From Kitagawia praeruptora (Eukaryota; Streptophyta; Magnoliopsida; Apiales; Apiaceae): DNA of 64,000 bases. Each line of letters opens with the position of its first letter. Within the stretch, counting starts at the first letter, position 1. The stretch spans positions 60,196,501 to 60,260,500 of the forward strand of contig CM075353.1 in NCBI GenBank assembly GCA_037693485.1, in the 5' to 3' direction. The translations under genes and the position numbers were made by a program. Below, in pieces: positions 34,446-44,692 of the stretch. The notes below the pieces were generated by a model that searched no databases, was not told the DNA's origin, and was given only the letters and a program-made list of their open reading frames with translations.

Positions 34446-35323
34446 CTTTTTCGAATTCATTTGTATCTTTATTTTTTCTAAAAATACACTTCACAATTCA
34501 ATTTCATATATTATTTATACTTTCTTTATTAGCCTACAACTTTGCACTAATTATATCTAAGACATAATTTTTAATTTTTATTAGACAACAATTTTGCCCT
34601 AATTATATCTAAGACATATTTTTAATTTTTATTAAAAAATATTTGAAAAATATAAAATTGCTACTATATTTTATAATCGTTTCATTATTGAATTATTTTA
34701 TTTAATTTATATATGTATTGTAGATCGTGTTAAAAAAATGTTTATAAATATGATTGCCACTATATTTAATATCATTTTATTATTGATTGTATTTTACTTA
34801 ATTTGTACATCTATTTGAAATTAAATTAAATAGAATATTGATAAGTAATATATTTTTTTTCAAATTTTAGCTTATTATGGGATCCAGAACGACCAATCAT
34901 GCCATCAACCCTTTATTCCAAGGTATATAATATTATCTTAATATGTGTTATATTAATTAGATATTTTTTAACACAGTTTGCACTTTGTAATCCTTAAGCA
35001 TGTGTCAAAGACAGGAAGGTCCCATTATTTTTTTGTTGGCAGTTAACCATCGCAACTCAATTTTTTCTTTCGCTTTGCACCTACTCCATTTATTGGTCCG
35101 TTAAGGTTAAAAAATCAAAAGTAAGCTGGTAATTTTACTATTGATTTAACTTAAAAAAACAAAAGACATCCAATAATACACTACGACCATCCCAATTTTA
35201 TTTCCTTCCTATCCCCAATTTTTTTCCCCCATTCTACAAAGCCCATTTTAAAGTTCCTCAATATGCAGGCTGAATATGGAGGCAAGTGATCTTCATTTTA
35301 TACTGTATTTATTTGAAATTTAT
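34320..35323 (+). repeat. Left member of a 24-kb-apart direct duplication (MULE left flank)
   Basis: Near-identical to about 58592-59560, including GGGATCCAGAACGACCAATC at 34880 (59130 in the copy) and a GCTTTGCACC-containing stretch that looks like a MULE end. A short ATG frame followed by AAG|GTATAT lies at 34879 but is too small to call a gene. Confidence 0.75.
34404..34442. repeat. (TA)n microsatellite
   Basis: About 19 TA units. In the duplicate copy near 58684 this tract is almost absent, so the tract expanded in this copy only. Confidence 0.9.
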
Positions 35324-35558
35324 TGTATTATTTTGCATGTATGTAGTGGTTGTTATGATCGAGTGATGATGTACTTGTCTAGAATAGTGGTCTCTATATG
35401 TTTGCCACTTTGTAGTTATTGCTTATCTAATAGGGCAAATGTAGTATAATTTAGAGAATTTATGTTACCTTGAATGTTGTTTTTGTGACTTAAAAATATC
35501 ATCGTTGTGGATGGTTTTAATTGCTTCCATATTGTAAAAATGATTTTGTTGTGAAATT

Positions 35559-37121
35559 ATGAATTTAAATTTTAATTACAATATTGTGGTATTATTTGTA
35601 GAGGATTCAACATATTTTACAATCAAATTGTATCACGGTGAAAATTTTAATGAGTCCTATACGGAGTATGTTGGCGGCAAGATAGATTATTTTGACATGT
35701 ATTGTGTAGTAAACATGAAACTGGAAGAGATTGGTGCAATTGGTGAGTTAGGTTTGACACTAGCGGATACAGAGTAGTATTTTTTAATCTCATAAAATGA
35801 ACTGGCAGATGGCTTATATCCACTAAAAATTAGCAAGACCTAAAGCATTTGTTAGTCCTGATTATGTATAGTCAGTGCCAAGTCATATATTCCTCCATTA
35901 GGAAATTAAGGATTCCAGCTAACCGTATGGATTTTTCTTTCACTCAATTATATGAGGATGAGAGGGTGAATAAGATAGAGAAGAGGAGAGAGGAGATAGA
36001 ATGTAAGGCCATTGAGGATGATGATCTGAGCATATATGGAGATATTGGCAGTGAAAGAGAGGAGGATAATGAAGATTCAAGCCAAGGAGATGCTGGGAGT
36101 AATAAATATGCTGGGAAAAAAAAAGTAAGGGTAAGAAGAGATCAAGTCCTATGAACCAACCAAAGAAGTACAGTCCAAAGAAGACTAGTGTACGTAGAAA
36201 ATTTGAAAAGGGAAGTAGCAGCACATTTAATGAAAATATAGAAGATGTAGAGAAGGACATAAATATGAATGTTACACAACTGAATGAGGCCAACACAATA
36301 AATGATGAAGAAGAAAGTGAAGAAAGCTCAGAAAGCAAGTATGACATTAGTGAGGAGAGAATGGCATTGAGTTTTTGTGATGAGGATGATCCACAATTTC
36401 CTGAGTTCAATGAGTGTGCAAACATACCCTCAGTTTAAACTGGGGATGCTTTTCATAAATAGACAGATGTTCGGGGCTGTTGTAAGGAAGCATGCCATTG
36501 TGCATCAAAGGGCTATCAAACTGAAGAGGAATCATTTAGATAAGATCAAGTGGATATGTTGTGAAGGTTGCAACTGGAAAGTTCATGCAACAAAACAACA
36601 TAGATCTGTGACATTTTAGATTAAAACTTTGAACAATCAGTACACATGTAATCCAACCTGCGATCAAAGGCAAGTAAATTGTACTTGGATAGCAAACCAC
36701 CATGAGGATGAAATTAGAAAGAACCCTGACTGGCCAATGGCTACTTTTAGGTCCAAAGTGGTCAATGATCTGAAATGCAATATTAGTGAAACAATGATAT
36801 ATAGGGCCATGGGAAAAGCAAAGTTGGTGATTCAAGGAAAACATGAGGACAAGTTCAAAAAACTATATGACTTTGGTAATGAAATCTTGAATGTCATGCC
36901 TAACTCCACTATCAAAGTCATGACTAAATCTGCACCAGATGTAATAGATGGAGTGAGATTTAAGAGGTTTCATGTGTGTTTAGGGCCGTTGAAAGAAGGT
37001 TTTATTAACTATTGTAGACCCCTAATTGGTTTAGATGGCTGCCACTAAAAAGGGCCATTTGGGGGATACTACTAACTATAGTTGCCATTGACCCAAATGA
37101 TGGTATCTATCCTCAAGTTTG
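35559..37121 (+). pseudogene. Second MULE transposase, 5' part, interrupted at 37121
   Basis: Pieces in several frames follow the MULE order. A PB1-like N-terminus is at 35559-35777 (FTIKLYHGENF, YVGGKIDYFDMYCV). An acidic/Lys linker is at 35849-36438. The zinc-binding region is near 36450-36600 (IKWICCEGCNWKVHA). The core is at 36629-37120, ending GLDGCHLKGPFGG and IAIDPNDGIYPQV. Stops and shifts lie between the pieces. At 37121 the frame is cut by a hAT element; it resumes at 52373 (see that entry). Confidence 0.75.
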
Positions 37122-37372
37122 TAGGGATGGGCATTTCACCCGCCCCGCCCGACCCCGATCTGATCCCCGCCCCGTTCGGGTTGGGGATTCGGGGAATTTT
37201 TCGGGTTCAGGACGGGGAGCGGGTATAATTTTAAAAATAATTCGGGAATCGGGGCGGGGTCGGGGATTAGGGGATCCCCGCCCCGATCCCCGATCCCTAA
37301 TTTTTTTTTTTAAAGAAATATAAGTTTATATATATATATATATATATATAATTAAATTATTACAAGTAAATA

Positions 37373-37400
<28 letters not shown>
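37122..37400 (+). mobile_element. Left half of a hAT-type MITE split by later insertions
   Basis: Starts TAGGGATGGGCATTTCACCC, followed by a GC-rich arm of GGGGATCGGGG-like repeats and an AT-rich centre with (TA)n. The matching right end is at 52365. CAAGTTTG (37114-37121) and CTAGCTTG (52366-52373) match at 6 of 8 positions as the target duplication, and the MULE frame is continuous across them. All of 37.4-51.6 kb therefore sits inside this one small element. Confidence 0.75.
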
Positions 37401-37412
<12 letters not shown>

Positions 37413-37512
37413 ATTCTGAGTCTGATTATGATTCTGATGATGACAAATTGCCGTTATCAGTTTCTTTGAAGAAAAAGGAAGTCACTGCTATTGTTTCTAA
37501 AGAAATGGCTAT
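37401..37512 (+). pseudogene. Fragment of an acidic ORF, split by LINE-tailed element
   Basis: Encodes an acidic Ser/Asp run, then LPLSVSLKKKEVTAIVSKEM. The frame resumes after the inserted element at about 39271 (FEKPNKRRRLLNKSKYFIPL) and stops near 39379. It probably belongs to the copia-like element whose 3' end is at 47251-51639; this is inference, and I do not recognise the protein. Confidence 0.4.
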
Positions 37513-39270
37513 AAACCAAAGACAACATGAGAGTCTAGAGAGAGAAGCTCCTCCTTCTCACTAGAAACCCTCTTGTAGCAGCCTTTATTCTTACACAAAT
37601 TTCCATCAGATCTACATTTCCAACCTTCACTAATTCATATCTCATCCCTATTCACTCACCCATACACTAAATTTCTTCTCCTTATTCTTGGTTTTGCATG
37701 GATCGGAAGAAGGTTTCTTTCTCTAATGGATCTCCGTCGGAGATGGGTAGTTCTAGTACCCGCCTTCTTCACTGTTCCTCCGAGTTGGTTAATGATGTAC
37801 GGGCTCTGTCGACGACGACCCGGGAGGGGTTGGTATCGAGTATGAGTCCGAAAAGGGTTTCTTTTTCGGAGAACCTTGTAACGGTGATTCCTTCTGGCAA
37901 CACTAAAGGAAGTGAGGCAGGGAAGCGATATCGGAATAAATATGTTGGTCCAGCTTCTGGAATTGCCTCTAGAACCAGAAGTACGGATAAAGCTATTTGG
38001 AGGATAGATGATGGGGTTAAGCCTCGAATGAACCAAAAAGGTTTGCCACTGGTGAAACCTAAAGGGAGCTCTAACAAGCCTGTGAAGGGTTTGATATCAG
38101 AATTGAATCTGAAGAGAGTCTCCTTTGCGGAGAACTTGGTGTCGGAGATTCCTCCGGGTAGGACTCAACCAAGTGGGTGCGCTGGGACGCCTAAGAACTT
38201 GGTTGGTGGAGATAGGGGCAAGAGGAGGAAAATTAGCATCGAGGAAAAGAATGCTCCGGCTGGGATTGCCTCCAGGACTCGTAGCTCTTGCAACACTCAA
38301 AGGGAGGAGGGTAATTTCTTCTATGATGATAGAATGCATGGTAGTTCTATTTGTGTTATGCATAGTATTAAGGGTTCTAATTGTGCCAATGTTACTGGTA
38401 GTTCAACTATTGATGCTGACTCAATGAGTCAGGCTAATGTGGTCGATCTTTCGAGTCAATTGATCAGTAGGGAAGAGATGGTAGAGAAGGCGGATGAGGT
38501 TCTTCAATCTGGTCTGCGTGCTGAGGAGGATGGTGGGAGATCAGGGGCCAAGAATGACTATATCTCTGAAATTAGTTCGGCTGAATACCAGGATGGTGTT
38601 CGGGAGTTATTTATTGAGACTCTGTTTCATGTTGAGAAGCTAAAAAACCATATTCGAACGAATGGGTTTTGTGTTCCAAAAGTGGCTGATTTCGTGGAGA
38701 TCAGTGGGGGTGACCCCTTTCGAGATTCTTCTGGAAAATTTTATTGTGGGGCAACTAAGGAGCTTGCAATATCGATCAGCTGCACTCTGCAACTGCAGGA
38801 TTTTATTCAAAGAAATGGGCTGGGTACTCCCATATCTCCTTTGGAAGGTCAATCAAGCCGGATCAGGAGGTCATGCTCCATGGGGAGGGCTCAAGGGCCA
38901 ATGGACTTAGGGGAAGTAAGTCGGATAGTTCGGCTGTAGGCGCCTGTGCTGAGCCATTAGGAGACCATGCTCTCTTGCCTGGGAATGCTTTAGAAGTCCA
39001 ACCTGCAACTGCTGAAAAAGCAAAGGTTCGGCTGAAGAAATCGGAGATTCGTAAGTGGCGTGCTGGGAGGGGAGGCCATTCCCGTGTCCCATGATCTTTG
39101 TTCATTTGTTTCTCCACTAGTCTTGATTTAGCTTGGTTTTAGTCTTTATGTTGTTGTTCTGTTTGAACTAGTTTGGTTTGTAATGCCTAAACGTTGATAT
39201 CGCGGGGTATGCCCCTAGATTTGTTTTTGTGGTTCCTTCTTGGTATAAAATTTTAATTAGCAAAAAAAAA
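37513..39270 (+). mobile_element. LINE-tailed non-autonomous retroelement (L1a) with own ORF
   Basis: Full-length 1.76-kb insertion. A 14-bp target duplication AAAGAAATGGCTAT is at 37499-37512 and 39269-39282. The 3' end is the same as in the LINEs here: CGCGGGGTATGCCCCTAG at 39201-39218, then TATAAAATTTTAATTAGC and poly(A). It encodes neither an endonuclease nor a reverse transcriptase. Confidence 0.85.
37698..38939 (+). CDS. 413-aa protein of the non-autonomous LINE-tailed element; function unknown
   Basis: Starts MDRKKVSFSNG at the first ATG of the element, after a 185-nt leader. The N-terminal half has three similar blocks centred on KKVSF, KRVSFSENL and KRVSFAENL, the last two followed by IPSG/IPPG and, further on, by GIASRTRS, so this half is an internal duplication. 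The C-terminal half has VRELFIETLFHVEKLKNHIR, predicted helical, and Ser/Arg-rich sequence. A frame change near 38870 would instead lead to a basic end at 39094 (AKVRLKKSEIRKWRAGRGG), so the original protein was probably about 460 residues. [KR]VxF is the known docking motif for protein phosphatase 1; a link is speculative. I recognise no domain. Confidence 0.6.
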   Translation: MDRKKVSFSNGSPSEMGSSSTRLLHCSSELVNDVRALSTTTREGLVSSMSPKRVSFSENLVTVIPSGNTKGSEAGKRYRNKYVGPASGIASRTRSTDKAIWRIDDGVKPRMNQKGLPLVKPKGSSNKPVKGLISELNLKRVSFAENLVSEIPPGRTQPSGCAGTPKNLVGGDRGKRRKISIEEKNAPAGIASRTRSSCNTQREEGNFFYDDRMHGSSICVMHSIKGSNCANVTGSSTIDADSMSQANVVDLSSQLISREEMVEKADEVLQSGLRAEEDGGRSGAKNDYISEISSAEYQDGVRELFIETLFHVEKLKNHIRTNGFCVPKVADFVEISGGDPFRDSSGKFYCGATKELAISISCTLQLQDFIQRNGLGTPISPLEGQSSRIRRSCSMGRAQGPMDLGEVSRIVRL

Positions 39271-39444
39271 AGAAATGGCTATTTTTGAAAAGCCAAATAA
39301 GAGAAGGAGATTACTTAACAAGAGCAAATACTTCATTCCTCTGGAGATACAGAATCTTGATGATGATATAGAATCTTGATCACTCACCTAAACACTAAAT
39401 TTCTTATATTATATACTTATATTTCCTCTTTCTTTTTAGGGCTA

Positions 39445-41181
39445 ATGGATTCTGATGGGTCACCGGTTGACCACGATGGTAATAACTTGGAGTTTGGTTT
39501 TAGGGGTGATGAAGCGCCTCTCTTGGTTTCTAGATCTGTTTTCCAAGAATCCAAGGTTTCTGAGGAACCACATCAAATTGAGACTAACCCAGTTGAGGAT
39601 AATACGATGGTCGGAGATGTAGGGGTTCAGCCTAGCTCTTTTGGTGGCATACCTCTTGAGAGAGTCGACGTTGAAGAGATTCAAAACTCTGAGGATGAAG
39701 AATGTGTTCAGAGTGAATCGAGCCTGTTCACTAAAAACTACTCTGCTAACCCCGCTATCAAAGCAGCGTTTGATATAAGCAAGGTAGAGCGGAAGGAATT
39801 GGCGGAGACTAAGGTCTTTCTTATGGAGATGAAACAGTACATGGAAGCTAAAGGTTTGTCTGTGGCCGAGTTTGAAAAGGAAAGATTAGTGAAGAAATGT
39901 AATTTCAATGCTGGATTGGTGAACCCTCTAGTCTTCATTAATGGCAGAGATGAGTTTGGGTTGCCGAAATTTGAGTCTATACCTACTGATGTAGGAACTT
40001 CGGGTCTAAAAGATTCACTAGGTAGAGAAAAGGTTGAGAACTTGCAAGCAAATCCTGATTTTCCTCCCCTTGGTAAAGACTCTAGTACTCCCCCGAGAGC
40101 TCCTGGTCCCTCTAAGGTCGCAAATTCTTGGTCTAATGTTGCTAAATCGCCACCAGTAGTGAACAAACCCAAGTTTGAATTTTTCCCTTTGTCGGAAGGT
40201 ACTACAGTTGTTTCCCCCTTGAAGATGTTCTTTTAGAGGGCATGGATAAGTTTAAGTATTGTCTGGTAGGAGAGATAACCAAAGGCTTTATGCCTTATGC
40301 TAAAGTCGTTGAGGCAGCTCATAAGGCTTGGGACTCGATGGGACTCTGTGGAGTGGCCCAAAAATCTTCTCGTAAATTCCTATTTAAGTTTCAGTCTGAT
40401 ATGGATATGAACAAGGTCCTTAGCCGTGGTACCTGGTACTTTGAACGCAAGCCTATGGTGCTCTGTGCCTGGGGTTCAACCATTGGGATTGATACTATCA
40501 AGACTATTCCTTTGTGGATTAAAATTAGCAATATGCCTGACTATTATTGGACTTGCAGGGGGCTTAGTCATATTGCAAGTGCCATTGGTGAGCCGATTGG
40601 TGCTGATACTTTAACCTCTCAACTTAAACCACTCCCGTTTGCTAAGATGTGTGTCTCATACAAGGTAGGAGACCCTCTTCCTGATAAACTCAATGTTGCT
40701 ACTCTTGACCCTGTTGCAGAGGGAAAACCGTTTTCGGAGGTTTCTATTGCCTATCTCTCGAAGCCCCTATTTTGTAAGGGTTGCAATTCTCTAGGGCACC
40801 AGGCTAGTGCTTGTCCTAATGTTAAGCGATTTTGGGTAGAGAAGGGGAAAATAGATGTCAATGGTACTGGTGATGGCAAAGAGAATGGTTCTTCAAAGTC
40901 AACGCCAGTCAAGGATGATTCTTCTGATGAGCATTCTGCTCCTCCTATAACAGAAACCCCTGTCCAAAATGATGCAGGACAAGCTCCTGATCCTTGTAAT
41001 AATGCTGTGAAGGACACTTCTAAAGATGCCAATGTTGTATGCTCTGAGGCTCCACCCATAAGTTCTGATGAAGGTTGGGAGACAGTGCATTTTCAACTCG
41101 CTGTCTAGAACTTTTTCGAAGAACAAGGGGAAGCGTACAAGAAGATCTGGGGGGAGGACGCCCCCTTCAAGGAAAAAATAA
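39445..41181 (+). pseudogene. LINE ORF1 protein (DUF4283-like plus CCHC zinc knuckle)
   Basis: Starts at ATG 39445 (MDSDGSPVDHDG). There is an acidic N-terminus, a helical segment (KELAETKVFLMEMKQYMEAK) and a linker with FPPLG. A frame change near 40225 leads into the RNA-binding DUF4283-like domain (KYCLVGEITKG, LFKFQSDMDMNKVLSRGTWY, LWIKISNMPDYYW), then a CCHC knuckle CKGCNSLGHQASACPN near 40773-40820. A second frame change near 41085 gives a basic tail ending at TAA 41179-41181. ORF1 binds LINE RNA in the retrotransposition particle. Two shifts make it a pseudogene. Confidence 0.8.
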
Positions 41182-42442
41182 TTTTTGTGATATGATTTTT
41201 TGTTCCTATAACGTGCGAGGGCTGAATAATATGGTGTCCTATATCAAGGATTTCCTGTGCATTAATAAAATTGGCCTCTGTGCCCTGTTGGAGATGCATG
41301 TTAAAGAGGAAATGGCCAAGTCTATCTCTACTAGACTTTCTCCTAGGTTTCAATGGCTCTATAATTATCTATACCACCACAATGGCCGCTTATGGGTGGG
41401 ATGTGATCCGGGCAAGTGGACTGTTGTCCCCTTAATCATTCACACCCAGCATATCACCTGCTCTATCTCTAGTGTGGATGGCAGCACTTCTTTTGTTGTG
41501 TCTTTTGTGTATGCGTTGAATGCTCCTGTTGAGAGGAAACCTCTATGGTCTAGCCTCGTGGATTTCTATAGTCATTCTATTCGAAGTACCACTACTCCGT
41601 GGGTGCTCTCTAGCGATTTTAATGTTTGTCTAGACCTGACTGAAATGAGTGGTGGTTCCAATAGTCTTAATACAGGTATGCGTGACTTCAAAGACTTTGT
41701 GGATTCTCTTGCTTTAACTGATTTGAGATATTCTGGTAATTTTTTAACCTGGTGGGACTCAAACATTCATAACCCTACTTTCAAGAAGCTTGACAAAGTC
41801 ATGGTTAATGAGGCATGGCTGGACAGTTTCCAATTGTCTGTTGCCCAATTCCCCCAGCGAGGGCTGTCAGATCACTCCCCTGCAATGATTCATTTGGGCA
41901 TTACTGAAGATAAAATTCACAAATCCTTCCAAATTTTTCAGCATATCATCGAACATAAGGATTTTGCTCATGTTGTTTCAGAGGCCTGGGCTGTGGATGT
42001 TACTGGTGATCCCTGGTACATTCTAACTACTAAACTAAAGTCTGTGAAATCAGCTCTAATTAAGCTTAATAATGATGGTGGTAACCTTCATACCAAAGTG
42101 GTTCTAGCTCGTGATGCTCTCTTCGCTTTTCAAGAATGTATGCCTTCTGTCCCTTCTCAAACTGTTTTCGAGGAAGAGGCTAGGTTAAGTAAAAACCTTA
42201 TTCAAGCTCTTAAAAATGAGGAAATGCTGCTCCAACAGAAATCTCGGGTAACATGGCTGCAATTAGGAGATGGTAACAATGCGTATTTCTTTAAATCTTG
42301 CAAGAACAGGTGGATTGTAAACAAGATTTTGTCGTTAGATGATGACAATGGTTCTACTGTAAGGGGTCATAAGAACATCTCGATGGTAGTTGTGGATTAT
42401 TTCGAGTCTGTCCTTGGCTGTGATGTTGCTACCGATTCTTTT

Positions 42443-44692
42443 TTTTTTTTTGCTAATTAAATGTTTATACCAAAAGGAACAACATGATACACGTCTAGGG
42501 GCATACCCCGCGAAGTCAACAATTAACCATTACAAAGGCCAAATGATAAAGTCATAACAATGTAACAACATGATAGAGAAACTAGTTTAAACTAGTTTTA
42601 TAAACAACGATTAAAATTGCCTATAAAGGATCAATCTTGTATCTCCAGGCGAGCATACTAATACCCACTTGCATCCAAGTCTTGCAGTGACCAAACGCCA
42701 TACATAAGATTGCCTTAAGAAGGCAGGCTTCCATATCGGGTCCCTCGTTACACAGCTTATGACACATAATGCCAAGGCCCCAAACCAGGAAGATGGTAGC
42801 AGCACGTGAACATGATCGAATACACCCTGAGTCCACATTGTTAGTAAATCCCCCACCAGAATTTACCCTCGCAATAACATCAACATGAAAGAAAAGGTGA
42901 GCACAACTTTCAGTTAAAGACAACCAAAGCCCCTTTGTTACCCGTGTAGATTTCATGCCACAACCCAAATCATTGTATGTCTTAGCATACCACTTCATTC
43001 GAAAACCATCAGCAACAATATCTTCAGCTCCGAAGATCAGTCCGACCCTGATACATAGAGAAATACATCCCACATCCTCATTAGCATTTATCCAGTGCAA
43101 ATCCCAACTGCAAAGATCGCATTGGCTCTCATAATCCGCAGCTCCAAACTCAATAGACAATGAGCTATCAATTCCGGCAACACGCAAAAGGAACCATAAC
43201 AGTTTCCTGTTCAACCCATCCAACTCCATGACTCTGAAATGACCCCCCGTCTTCGAGCCCAGCTAAACATCACAAAATCATAAATGTGCCTTACAGAGTC
43301 TGTACCATGCTCAGTCTTTTCAACGAACTTCTCAAGGCCTGTCACACCTTTCACCCACCATATTCTTCCGAATAAATCATGTCCATCTGTTTCAAAAACC
43401 ATCACTATGATAGTTCGCAAGTACTCCTTGCAACAAGGAAATCCAGGGGAAACACCATTGTCAATGAGTTCATCAACCACCAGACAAACATCCACGATAT
43501 CGCCCATATCAATTCCTACAATCATGTGCCTCACACGCATAGAATTATTAACCAACACCCCTAACCCCCAAACAAGGTTAAACCATATATCACCAAAACG
43601 CTTCATATCAGCATCAAACTGATCACTTACAACACCCTCAGGCATCGGTACATCGAAGGAAAACCCGTTGCCAGCTACACTGTAAGGAGCCCCATTAAAA
43701 ACCTCAATGAAAATAGAATTCACATTATCGCCCTGCAACAGATCTGGGCCAATGCTCTCCCCTGCAACCATAACACGAAGAGAGACCAAATCCCAAAACC
43801 ATAGAGTATATATGCCTCCCACTACGACATACTTAATCGCAACTCTCACAACATCGATAGAGTTTTCATTTGCAATGAAACCCTCTGCAGTAGAGCCCGA
43901 CCCAACAACTGGACATCTTTCCAAACCAACTACCCAACATCGAAGGACTGCACAATTTCGGTGAGGCATATCATCAAACGCCCGATGACCTTTGACAAAA
44001 TCATCATTGGTTCCATTTTTGAGTGGGTTGTTAGCCAAAGCCAAAGCAATGACAACCATAGCCCCAACAAACACCATGATATCTTCTCCTTCTAAACAAG
44101 AGAGGACCTCGGCCAAGTCCACCAAAGAATCATTGGAACTTGCGCAAACATCTCTAAGCTTCAGCTTAACTCCCTTATCCAAAGATGGGGAGTATTCATC
44201 TCGATAGAGGGCCAAACCTATCAATCTCTTGAACGAAACCGAAAGACGCTTCCTTATGCTGTTTTCCAAAGAATCCAACAAATCGGAAGGGGTATGCTTC
44301 CCATATAGGAATAAGGACAACATAAAGTATCTTCCAATTTCAAAAACAAATCTTGGGAAATAAACCCCAACTGCTAGCGCTTCAACATCACCGCTCCTCA
44401 AACCAACATGATCTTTTAAAAAAAAAGACCCATCGATTTCGCACACCCCTATTGGGTGGTCATCAACAAAGAAAATTCGTGGTAAAGGTGGGAGATAAGT
44501 AAGGGGGAGATGGATTTGGGAAGGAGATATTTAGATCTGATGGATTTAAGGTGTAGATTGGGCTGAAAAATCATGGCGGCTAGAAGAAATTTAGGGTTTT
44601 TAGAGAGAGGTTTAGAGAGAAGCTAGAGAAACGACTCTCATTGTTTTTTTAAGACATAACTTTTTAAGGCCCACAATGTTCTGGTCTGTTGC
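42443..44692 (-). mobile_element. LINE-tailed non-autonomous retroelement (L1e) inside LINE ORF2
   Basis: Minus-strand 2.25-kb element with 16-bp target duplication TGCTACCGATTCTTTT at 42427-42442 and 44693-44708. Its 3' end has CGCGGGGTATGCCCCTAG (42495-42512 complement), then TTAATTAGC and poly(A). The 5' leader is CT-rich (CTCTAGCTTCTCTCTAAACC). There is no endonuclease or reverse transcriptase. Confidence 0.88.
42621..44446 (-). pseudogene. Long unrecognised ORF of the L1e element (411 + 202 codons, one frame change)
   Basis: A 411-codon frame (44446-43211) overlaps a 202-codon frame (43229-42621) by 19 bp, suggesting one protein of about 600 residues with a single frame change near 43220. 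An upstream ATG near 44570 gives only a short frame. Visible features: LYGKHTPSDLLDSLENSIRK, a hydrophobic stretch VFVGAMVVIALALAN, many Val/Gly-Ile segments, Cys-rich patches (CDLCSWDLHW, CKTWMQVG). It ends WRYKIDPL, 125 bp before the LINE-type tail hairpin. I recognise no family. It is not LINE ORF1 or ORF2. It could be a captured host transcript or a dedicated protein of a parasitic element. Confidence 0.5.

Noticed and set aside
34879..34925. Short ATG frame followed by a splice-donor-like site, present in both duplicate copies
   Set aside because: Only 15 codons, no recognisable continuation; not enough to call a captured gene.
43284..44207. Plus-strand ORFs across the L1e element
   Set aside because: They are shadows of the minus-strand 411-codon frame; tail, poly(A) and target duplication all orient the element to the minus strand.
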